A stretch of DNA of 64,000 bases from Misgurnus anguillicaudatus. Taxonomy: Eukaryota > Chordata > Actinopteri > Cypriniformes > Cobitidae. Positions 55,095-64,000 of this stretch are shown one piece after another. The notes under the pieces are model-generated. The model searched no databases and had not been told where the DNA came from. It saw only the letters and a list, made by a program, of their open reading frames with translations. Position numbers and translations under genes: made by a program. The DNA lies in NCBI RefSeq assembly GCF_027580225.2, contig NC_073354.2, forward strand, positions 11,322,001 through 11,386,000, in the 5' to 3' direction. The first letter of the stretch is position 1, and every line of letters begins with the position of its first letter.

Positions 55095-56610
55095 AGTGCC
55101 CTCCATAAGTATCAGAACAATAAAGACAAGCTTTTTCTGTTTGATGTGGAGACCAGAAATTGGTAAGATAAATATCAGTATGCCAGAAGTTTAGAATGTC
55201 ACATTTTATTAACCTTTGTTTATGTTTCAACACATACATGCTTTAACAACAAAGAACAACAGCATTAAATGCTGACTTATGTGTATTGTACACAAATGCA
55301 CATAAGTGAATCAAACTGATCCTACATATTTTATGCTTTTCATGTGTAAACAGTCAGGACACAGCTCAGTGCCCATTAAAAAAAATAATGTGACAGATTC
55401 TGTACTTTTGTCTCATGTTCATCTTTTAATGTTTAGACATTTCTTGACTCCACAACAAACAGAAGAATACTTATGAAGGGCACTTCTACAGTATGTGTAA
55501 AACTGCAACATACACCAACAGTACAGAAAAAGAATACAAGCACAGAATAGACAAGCATTTCAAATTAACAAATTAACTTTAGTCTCAATGTTGATGTAGC
55601 TTGTAGCTGAAACATCAGACAAGTAAACTGACAACAGTTTTGTATATGTATAAAGTTGGAATCTCCTAAGATGGTCTGAGGACATTGACAGTTTACACTA
55701 TAACAAAACTCATGTTTTCTTACGTTGTCATGTCACGTGTGTTTTGTGAGAATCACTTACATCATACAGTACATTAAACAGCGAATCAGACGTCAATCAT
55801 CGAATTCATGGATCATGGATTTTCTTCAATCTGTGCTACAGTGTTTCTGGAGGTTGCACGCGTTTAACTGTGTCTGACGACAAACAGGTCGGCGGTCGCG
55901 CGTATGTAATGGCGGGTACATGTGTGAAGTTTTGCTTTTAGTTAAAAGATTGGTAAATTAATTTCCACGTCACCCAACACTGGTTATATTCTGCGTGTTT
56001 CTACATAGGTTACGAGTAAAACAGCTTCGGACGATTCCGTGTTTGAAGCGATCTGAACAATTCATTCAAACTGATTCGCGAACCACTTTAAAACATTTGG
56101 CCCATTCGCTTTGTAAAGAGTCGACTCAAAAGACTCATTTATTTGCAACACTTTGTAATGAAAACGACTCAAATGATTCATTAATCCGCGAATGCGCCAG
56201 AAACACAAGATAGCAATTTAAAAATAAAATACAAATTTCGTAATTAATTAAAATACCGATGCCAAACGATCACTGCTACGCGAGGACGCGAAACTGACGT
56301 CTTTACAAACTAATACGTTTACAATGTATTACATTGATGAAAAAGGGAATTAAACTTGTCGTGCCATATATCACTGAAATAAAAGAAAGGGATTAAAATA
56401 TGTCTGAATCATATAATTCCTACCTGTATGTGAAAATGCACGTTCTCCAGAGAGCTCGCGTTGATTCAAGCATTCAGAATATAAAATCCATTTGCAGTTT
56501 TGCGTCCGAAACCGCATACTGTATAGTGAATAAGATGAAGTTTACGATTCTAAAAATATGTATCCAGGAATCTGTCCATATACGATACGAAGCTTGAGTG
56601 GCAGCCGAGG

Positions 56611-56790
56611 TTACTGAGTCCTCCACGGGCTCGCAGCAGAGTCTGAGGCTGTCGCCTTTTCCCCGGGCTTCTCTGCTTTCTCTTCCTCAGCTCTTCGCTG
56701 TATTGTGGCTCTTAAAGGAACACCCAATTCTCTCAAAAGCTCTTCTATATTCCATTTTGCCATTTTAACATTAAAACTACATCCCGCCAT
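56611..56790 (-). CDS. Possible 59-residue protein of the 3-kb unit (unrecognised)
   Basis: Minus frame from the ATG at 56790 to TAA (plus-strand 56611-56613). It begins MAGCSFNVKM, then AKWNIEELLRELGVPLRATI, then a highly charged stretch (about residues 31-46, alternating Arg, Glu and Lys) and a Ser/Ala-rich end. Residues 12-30 look like an amphipathic helix-turn-helix of the sort seen at the N terminus of small DNA-binding modules, but I do not recognise a family. Differences from copy 1 within the first 48 codons mostly keep residue character, and the start context is GGCGGGATG. It may be the first exon of a longer gene captured or encoded by the unit. Coding status is uncertain. Confidence 0.35.
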   Translation of the reverse strand: MAGCSFNVKMAKWNIEELLRELGVPLRATIQRRAEEEKAEKPGEKATASDSAASPWRTQ

Positions 56791-57435
56791 TGTTATTCAA
56801 ACTTTTCCACGGAGCAATAGCCTGTTAGCTTAGCTTCTAAAGATGGCTGCCGCTATCTTTACATTCTGTCTAAAAAACACGTTTGAACGTAAAGGCTGCC
56901 CTCTACTGGTAAAGGCTAATGACATTTTTTAATTTTACACAGGTTTTAATTGGACATTTTAATGTGAAAATAACATAATATAGACATGTTTCTGCAATGT
57001 TTTTTTTATCTTGGGCATCTTCACATTGCAGTAAAGAGTTCATATAAACATTTTGGTTAATAAATGTTACAGACATATTGAGATTTGAACTACTTCCTGT
57101 TTTGGCGGCGTTGACGCACATTTAGTTTGGGCTGTGGCGCGCAAACGCTTCCGAAAATCAAAAATCCTTCTGGTAACTTTTGTGAGGCTCGGTCCAAGGA
57201 TCGCGTACGTGGAATTTCATGAGGTTTGGACAAAATTTGTGACCTGTGAAACTTTTTTAAGGTTTTGTGTTCTCTCCAATATGGCGGCCGAACGACATGG
57301 ATCTGTGACTTCATCCTCTCAAGCAACTTGCACCGGTACTGCCCGAACATTTTAAAGTTTGAACGGTGTCTCTGCGTCGAACGGTCTGGTCGCTAGAGCT
57401 GGCCAAAAAAATCTACCCGGGAAAAATAATAATAA

Positions 57436-57533
57436 TAATAAAACTTAAGAAGAACAATAAGTGTGCTCTTGCAAGCACACTTAATAATAAAACTTAAGAA
57501 GAACAATAAGTGTGCTTTTGCAAGCACACTTAA
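57436..57533. repeat. Two ~49-bp tandem units with a hairpin
   Basis: AATAAAACTTAAGAAGAACA followed by AAGTGTGCTCTTGCAAGCACACTT occurs twice, with CTC/CTT as the main difference. The second word is an inverted repeat (AAGTGTGC facing GCACACTT). It marks the right border of the tandem insert. Confidence 0.8.
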
Positions 57534-58429
57534 TTAAAATTGATAAAATTTTATTGCATTGCATTTGGAGACCAATTTACCTCAAATTAAATGAAAACAG
57601 TACAATGATGGGTTAAGCCATGCAGCGTTGGGTCCATATCGCTGCAAAGTTAATTACATTAAATTAAATTGATTAAAATGTTTTGTTAGTTTTTTCTTCT
57701 ATGTCAGAAAATGACAGAACCCTCTGTGTGAGGAAAAACAAGTTCTGTTAGTTTTCAGTTTTTAATGTATTGTGCACATACATAAAGTTAAGTATAATAT
57801 TTTGACGTGTCTGTTGCATTTTTTTAAGGTATTTTTAATTATTTAGCATAGTATTAACACTTAATGACATTTAAATGACAGTTTAATGTAATGTTTACCC
57901 ATAAAGCTAGGTAGTTTCTTAAGTTTGCCAATTAATCTGCTATGTCATGTTTATGACAGATTTATGACAAATTATGATGTATTGGTTTATGTCAAGTTGT
58001 CATAACAAAGACAATTCAAACAATGTCATTTTTGCATTAAAAATGACAATTAATGACAATTGTCATCAATGTTCATAAAATCTCAGCCCTGTATCACGAA
58101 CTTTAATTTTAGGTGAATCGGTCTCCAAATGCAATAAAATATCATTTTTATCAATTTTTATTATTATTATTATTATTTAATTATTGGTTTTATTTATTAA
58201 ACATGAAGCAAACTTAAAAAAAAACATTATGAACTGAAGAATATTTATGATTTGTTATTAAACTATTTGACAGAGTATTAACACTTAATGACTTTTTAAT
58301 GATAAATTATATTTGTACCACTGTAGTTGAGGTCAAGAAAAATATTCATGAGGCTGTTATAAAACTATAAAGCTAGCTAGTTTCTTAAGTTTGGCAATTA
58401 TTCTATAGTCACGTAATTTTGTGTGGGTC

Positions 58430-58590
58430 TTTTCCGTGACACTGTTTTTCCACCTTTTTGCGTTAACATGTCACGTATTTCTGTTTATGTGTCACTGTCA
58501 CGTATTTGTTGCTCAACTGTTTTGTCCTATTTTCAAACCACAATTCATAAAAGACTAAAGGTACGTAATTTCGTGATACTGGATTGAAAA
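58430..58590. repeat. Fragment related to the foldback at 39669-40101
   Basis: TTTTGTCCTATTTTCAAACCA and the preceding TTGCTCAACTG match the 39750-39785 region. It lies inside the right arm of the large foldback. Confidence 0.45.
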
Positions 58591-58678
58591 TCTCTTTCAT
58601 ATTCATGACACATGTCATGTCATGATAATGAAAGTGTCATGTCAGTCTTATGAACACCCATTTAAGTAAAGTGTTACC

Positions 58679-59264
58679 AAAATATTTTATTTGGCGGCAT
58701 CACATATCAAAAAGCCACCAACAAATATTTGCACAAAAGGCCATTTTGATAGAGCAAAGCTAAATAAGCCATATATTTGCTTGAGACCAGCCATGTTACT
58801 CTTTTTCTATGTTTACAGTTAGATTAACTAAAACAGTTTCTTGATTAGTAACCCTGCAACACTCCATGAAGGCCGTAATCACCAGCAGCTGTCTGAAACC
58901 AGTTTCGGGGGTTTGGGGTTTTGCCAGAGTTTCCTCATGTATGTAAAAATGCTGCTCTTGCTAGCGTGTGTAACTGAAGTGTGTCACAGACACACTTTGT
59001 ATTGAGCACATTTGAATATAAACGTCTGCTTTAGGGACCATTTTCCATTTATGTATTTGGCAGATACTTGTATCTAAAGAGGCTTACAGTGCATTCAATC
59101 TATAAATGTATGTGAGTTCTCTTGGATTTAAACTCATGAGCATTGTGTTGCTAACACAATGTGTAATAACTGTGCTGCAGGATTTAATTGGATGTTCCCT
59201 CCCAAAACATCAGATAACAATTAATAGCACCAAAGCACTTTTCAGGAAAAAATAGTACAAGATG
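58679..59264. other. No recognised feature
   Basis: Nothing coding or repetitive supported. Confidence 0.4.
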
Positions 59265-59410
59265 GTACAACCGTTTTAATGGGGTTTTCAAAAAGTAAAC
59301 GTGTGTACCTAAAAAGGTGCATATTGGTACCTCAAATGTACATATCTGTACCAAAATGGTACTTGTTAGGACCTTTCTAAAAGGTACCATCCCAGTGTTA
59401 ACTTTTGTAC
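59265..59410. repeat. GGTAC-rich repeat fragment
   Basis: Reiterated GGTAC/GTACC words (GATGGTACAACC, AAAAGGTACCATCCCAG). The word ACACTCTCAGAAAAAAAC at 59943-59960 may be a separated end of the same family. Confidence 0.4.
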
Positions 59411-59981
59411 TAGGTATTTTTTCTACCTGTCTAGTAATATGTGTTTATAATCATGCTGAGATACAGTAAATTGAAATAAAGATTTGTCTTCTATTGCATG
59501 TCATGACGTTTATTGAGCAGGCTCATGCTATTTTCCATCAAGCAATTGTCGTCATTTTACCGTCTAGGTTATAGACCTGATATACTGTAGTCGGCCAACC
59601 TTGAATTTGGTTTGCCAAAATAACATGCGAGATGTATGATATTTCATCATGTAAGCAAAGTCAACAGTCATTATAAGGTGTGTTGTTGTATTTGGGCTAT
59701 GGTTAGACGTCTATAAATTTTCACTGACAGCCAAGATTTTGGCCTTATCGTCTGGGCTGTGTTTAAACGGCTATTAGATGTGTTTTAAGTGCAAAATCGC
59801 TTGCCGGGTTATATGTTGTGCACCATTGATCCATATATCACAATAAGGAAACACAATATCAGCATAAGGAAACATAAAGAGCATTTATGCTTCCTGGTTT
59901 TTGCAATGCTTTATTGGTTTTGTGGGAAGCAAACAATTCAGTACACTCTCAGAAAAAAACTTTTTTAAAGGGTCCTAATAA
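59411..59981. other. No recognised feature
   Basis: AT-rich, nothing supported beyond the possible MITE end at 59943. Confidence 0.35.
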
Positions 59982-60646
59982 TACACTCACCTAAAGGATT
60001 ATTGGCCCATGGCAGTTGCTTCAATGCATTTAAGGTGTGGTCCTGGTCAAGACAATCTCCTGAACTCCAAACTGAATGTCAGAATGGGAAAGAAATGTGA
60101 TTTTAGCAATTTTGAGCATGGCATGGTTGTTGGTGCCAGACGGGCTGGTCTGAGTATTTCACAATCTGCTCATTTTCTGGGATTTTCACAAACAATCATT
60201 TCTAGGGTTTACAAAGAATGGTGTGAAAAGGGAAAAACATCCAGTATGTGGCAGTCCTGCGGGAGAAAATGCCTTATTGATGCTAGAGGTCAGAGGAGAA
60301 TGGGCCGACTGATTAAAGCTGATAAAAGAGCAACTTTGACTGAAATAACCACTCGTTACAAGCGAGGTATGCAGCAAAGCATTTGTGAAGCAACAACACG
60401 CAGAACCTTGAGGCGGATCAACTACAACAGCAGAAGACCCCACCGGGTACCACTCATCTCCACTACAAATAGGAAAAAGAGGCTACAATTTGCACGAGCT
60501 CATCAAAATTAGGCAGTTAAAGACTGGAAAAAATGTTGCCTGGTCTGATGAGTCTCGATTTCTGTTGAGACATTCAGATGGTAAAGTCAGAATTTGGCTT
60601 AAACAAAATGAGAACATGGATCCATCATGCCTTGTTACTACAGTGG
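59982..60646 (+). mobile_element. Tc1-type transposon fragment
   Basis: Starts TACACTCACCTAAAGGATTATT, the terminal inverted repeat of a fish Tc1 family including the TA target. It then jumps (short internal deletion) to the leader and the first half of a Tc1 transposase gene. The right half and the right terminus are missing; the homology stops near 60646. Confidence 0.85.
60009..60646 (+). pseudogene. Tc1/mariner transposase, N-terminal half, broken
   Basis: From the internal Met in MGKKCDFSNFEHGMVVGARR (60087) the frame encodes the two-part paired-like helix-turn-helix DNA-binding domain (SISQSAHFLGFSQTIISRVY, then the basic linker with GRKCLIDARGQRRMGRL and RATLTEITTRY) and the start of the catalytic domain. 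It stops at TAG (60510-60512), where a Trp codon would be expected. Just beyond, an A-run shifts the frame; in the shifted frame SDESRFLLRH (first catalytic Asp) and NENMDPSCLVTT follow. The second Asp and the Glu of the DDE triad are absent. So there is a stop, a frameshift and a 3' truncation. No activity is possible from this copy. Confidence 0.9.
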
Positions 60647-61439
60647 AATAAATGCAATTTCTTTATATCATTTTAAAGAAAACCCTTTGAAGTTACATAA
60701 AAAGCTGCTGTTTGTGACAAATATTGTTATTTATGTTGTTTTTCATATGATAAAACACCAAATTTTCTAGCAGACTGCAGACAGTTCTGGTTGTTAGCAG
60801 CAGCAGACAGTAAACACCCAAAAAAAAGAATGATCTCTTTAACATGTCGCTTTCAAAAGTTATTCTTATTTTACTAAAGGGTGCGAAAATAAATTTTTCA
60901 TATAAATATTAATTTTTTGTTTTGCACATATAATAAATAGCAAGGGATTATTCATGCACACAACCAAAGAAAATGCTGTGAATGGACTCATTGTTTAGAG
61001 TAGGACCTAATATAAAAGATGGTGTATCATTTGTGGCTATCTGTGCTATCTGAGGCAGCTCACGCTCAAGTTTCACATAAATTTACAAAAGACCATTTTT
61101 TTACCTTATTATTCATTCAACGATTGTTGGATATGTGTTGATAATATAACAAAATAACGCTGTAGCCTTATTCCTGAGAATGAGAGCTTTCATTTGATAT
61201 AAGACTTGCCCATGTTTGTCATACTTGAAAAATATGAAATATGTGAATATTAAATGATATCAAAAAATATGGGGGGGTGATAGTGTAAATTAAGTGTAAA
61301 TAACTTTCTTACAGTAAAAGATATGTCAAAGTGATGCATATCTGCAGAAAGTAGAGACTCTAAGCTTTCAAACAGTATGTCATATGTGTTCCTGGGGTCC
61401 ATGACGGACCATTAAAGATTAAAAGAAAATTTTATATTA
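60647..61439. other. No recognised feature
   Basis: AT-rich; nothing supported. Confidence 0.4.
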
Positions 61440-61486
61440 AGTCAAAATACGGAATTTTGGCCCTGGGACAGGGTCCTCAGGGTTAA
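61440..61486. repeat. Possible TTAA-type element end
   Basis: GGCCCTGGGACAGGGTCCTC, then AGGG and TTAA (61483-61486). A terminus reading CCCTGAGGACC after TTAA on the minus strand looks like a piggyBac-type end, but no partner terminus was found. Confidence 0.3.
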
Positions 61487-62028
61487 AGAGGTTAAGCTTT
61501 AGAAAATACGTCCCATCTAGCTCCCCTTATATATTCATGTTTATTGATCAAAACAATTTTTACTTCAGTTTTTTACTATTGTGTCGCTGATCCAGTGTTA
61601 TATCAAATGAAAGCATTGTTTTGATTATAATGCATTTTAGAAACAGAAAAAATCTTACATTTGTAAGGGGGATTTTAGCCAGAGTGTTCCCTGCATGAAC
61701 GATAGTGAAAGAGAGAGACCGATTCAGAGCATTTGCAGAGATACAGTAGGAAGGTACGGTAAAGAAATGTTAAACATACCAATTTACACCGCCCCCATAC
61801 CCTGGTGATTCCCCTCTCGGTGCATCATTTACTCATATCTAATGTTTATCTGTCTATGCAAGCGTAATGCAAATCTGAATAGTTTCTTTGTCCCGGTTGA
61901 ATGATGACAGACTTTCTGTTGACCATCTTTTTTGTTTCTCTTGAACACACATCACTGCTCATGCAGCACAACTGTAAACTATATCCGTTTTCATTCCTGA
62001 AAACATATGCATATTTATCACATAACAT
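61487..62028. other. No recognised feature
   Basis: Nothing supported. Confidence 0.35.
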
Positions 62029-63440
62029 TAGGGCAATTCCATGCAAATGTCAACCTTATTATAATATGTAGTTTTTACCCATACTGATATCTCAGATGGG
62101 TGATTCTCACGAAATCCAGATTTAGAAGGTGTCCAGCATCAGAATTTTTAAAAAGCCCTTGAAGCCAACTTATTTCTAAGATTAAGGTCTGAAGTTACTA
62201 TAACCATTATTTTTAGAAGATTTAAAAAATATTTCCTATAGAATTATTTACATTTTTTAGATTATCATTATCAAAAATTATCACTACCGCAACATGATAT
62301 TACATTAAATACATGCATTTACAAACTAATGTTTCGGTAATGAGAACTAAAAAGTTGTCTAGGTACTATGACAAACAAATATCTGGAGAGGAAAAATAAG
62401 AACTGCTTATCTGGTAGCCATCTTGAGTGTCACAGTCAATTATGTCCCTTCCAACATTTTTTTTAAATGTTAGTTCATTGAGGGCTTAAACAATGATTGA
62501 AAATTGTTGCGGAGGATGAGAAAATTGGTCTTGGACACATTTATGTTCCTTATTATTGTCTCTACATTTACCAAATACCACATGTTTCTTTACTGTAAAT
62601 GTTTATAGTATAACATGCACCGAAGCTTTTTTTTTTTTTTGATTTTTTAAAATTATAAATTTTCCATGTCGAAGAACCCAAATCCAGTCATGGACACATT
62701 GCGGTAATGAACATTTTGCACTTAAATGTGAAAAAAACAACAAAATTGGTTTGTATGATGTCATTTGAAATCATGTGTAAAATAGTACATAAAGAGATGT
62801 TTGTAACTGTATGCTTATTATTTTAATAGCAAAATGTTTCATGACACCTCATAAGTCTAATTTCACGAGAAGATGTCAATATCTGGTGGTTTACTGTAAA
62901 TGCAAAGTCTTTATTAAAGTTTTAATAACATTTTTTTAGTATTATTATTTTTCCATAGTAAGTGCAAATTGCATTATTGTCAACTCCATAACAGAGGTCC
63001 ACAATGTTATTTCCTCATGATGCACATACAAAAATGCAAATAAAATAAATATGAAATGTTGTTTTCCATTTATAGTATTATTGCTTCTGGTTTCTGTAAA
63101 TGTGAAAAGTTGGATTGATTTTAAAAAAATTATTTAAGTGGTAACAGTTAAAAAAACTTTAATCGATCTAACTTTTGACAGTGTTTGTGCATTTTAATTC
63201 ACAGAATTCCTACAAAGTATGTCTTCTCCCAAAAACGTGTTTTTTTGTCACATCCATGAAGCGTTTCCATCATCTAAAACAGAAAACAGGTTTATAGACT
63301 AATTTTATTCTGATGTCTGTTCTCTATCATCAGGGGTTTAGGAAAATATAAACAGATGGTTCAATATATTGCATTCTCTGAGAATTTATATTTCAAGTTT
63401 TGACTGCAAATGTCACATCCATAAAGCTGGAATTGCTCAT
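62029..63440. mobile_element. Probable DNA element with GCAATTCCA ends
   Basis: The left end TAGGGCAATTCCATGCAAATG faces the right end CTGGAATTGCTCATA, with CAAATGTCA words just inside both ends. The interior is AT-rich and repeats CGGTAATGA-type words (62335, 62701). The terminal repeats are short, so the call is moderate. Confidence 0.45.
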
Positions 63441-64000
63441 ACATATATTTTTATTGATATCAACTGAATCATAGTTGAAGTTATGACTTGTCATTATTCA
63501 TGTTGAAGACTAAAACTTGAAAAATGAAAATTGCATTCTGCGGTCTGTGCTCATATAAAAACAAAACAAATGTCCTTACCTTACACAAACTGAAACAGAA
63601 TATTTATTTGTTTATTTTTACCAAATTGGGGCACAAAATTTAGTAAAGCGAAACATTAACGTTGCCTTATAAATGCTTAATTTAATCAAGCGTGTCGTCT
63701 TCCAATCGCTGGCGGCTCAAACCGCGATCTGGCCTCCACTGTTTTCACATGTTTCTGTTTGATTTATCGGTCACACATTAAAGTGGCGACATACTTGCCA
63801 AAGCACATTTGTAAGACAAACAGACTGAGCGACTGACTGTTTAGTTGGATTTCTCCGAGGCAGTCCAGACATCAAGGCTACTGCCCTCAGGAGTAGTTTA
63901 CGTTTATGCAAACACTGTCTTTCTCGTTCCAATGATCTGATATTTATTGGCTTTGCCCTGTTAGCCTAAGGCTAATGGGGTGTGTGGATGTGTCTATCAG
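63441..64000. other. No recognised feature
   Basis: Ordinary sequence to the window end. A small GC-richer patch at 63680-63740 without a sustained frame. Confidence 0.35.

Larger units (their letters stand above)
54353..57440. repeat. 3-kb tandem unit, copy 2
   Basis: Head-to-tail with copy 1. Long stretches are identical, but there are scattered substitutions, a ~60-bp segment present only here (about 55530-55592) and a ~12-bp segment near 55804. So the duplication is not brand new, or the copies were inserted separately. The right border is again AAT-rich. Confidence 0.8.
50799..58678. mobile_element. Large foldback transposon (GGTAACACTT ends) split by a tandem insert
   Basis: It starts GGTAACACTT, followed by GGGTGTTCATAAGACTGACAT, and ends with the inverse at 58640-58678. 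The left arm (50799-51300) and the right arm (about 57560-58678) share many inverse words (ACCAATACATCATAA, CTTGACCTCAACTA, TGTCATTAAGTG). Between them lie two head-to-tail copies of an unrelated 3.02-kb unit (51331-57440). Without that insert the element is about 1.7 kb. No transposase frame. Confidence 0.7.

Noticed and set aside
57436..57533. Direct repeats with hairpins resembling a CRISPR array or a Helitron end
   Set aside because: Only two units, no spacers, vertebrate context; the hairpin is not followed by the CTRR terminus of Helitrons.

Overview
The window reads as vertebrate, most likely teleost and probably cypriniform, intergenic or intronic DNA. It is AT-rich, has no long open frame of host origin, and is densely packed with fish-type DNA transposons: hAT, PIF/Harbinger, TTAA-target piggyBac-like families, Tc1, and long foldback elements. 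It also holds a tRNA-derived SINE, an L2/CR1-like LINE remnant and one large, young Ty3/gypsy-type LTR retrotransposon. The organism assignment is inference from repeat types; nothing names the species.

Layout. 0-5 kb: a short inverted-repeat element, a hAT element with an 8-bp target duplication and the broken 5' end of its transposase, a tandemly duplicated GC-rich inverted-repeat element, a conserved-looking dispersed segment (copy A) and a SINE. 6-17 kb: several MITEs and foldbacks, a PIF/Harbinger remnant carrying a MADF-domain exon, a 1.3-kb TTAA-flanked piggyBac-like element, and a nested cluster (14.5-16.2 kb) in which a TTAA element holding an L2-like LINE remnant sits inside an older repeat. 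A GC-richer block at 17.0-17.2 kb is either a candidate exon or a regulatory block with two CACGTG sites. 18-25 kb: more MITEs, copy B of the dispersed segment (inverted relative to A) and a three-level nest at 22.3-23.4 kb.

25.3-35.8 kb is the LTR retrotransposon. It has 1.05-kb LTRs differing by only two substitutions and a 2-bp indel, a 4-bp TTTA target duplication, and one uninterrupted 1811-codon gag-pol frame. A 2.48-kb DNA transposon has inserted inside its primer-binding site, so the copy keeps its protein-coding capacity but should be unable to prime its own reverse transcription in cis.

36-64 kb: further foldbacks and MITEs, a hAT element with ~400-450-bp inverted arms inside another element (46.3-49.3 kb), and a 7.9-kb foldback (50.8-58.7 kb) split by a head-to-tail duplication of a 3.02-kb unit. 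Each unit carries a short minus-strand reading frame, 59 codons in copy 2 and cut by a stop in copy 1. A broken Tc1 transposase fragment lies at 60 kb.

No operon-like organisation exists. The biology visible here is layered transposition: several insertions can be ordered by nesting, and some are proved by paralogous empty sites elsewhere in the window. No host gene could be named.
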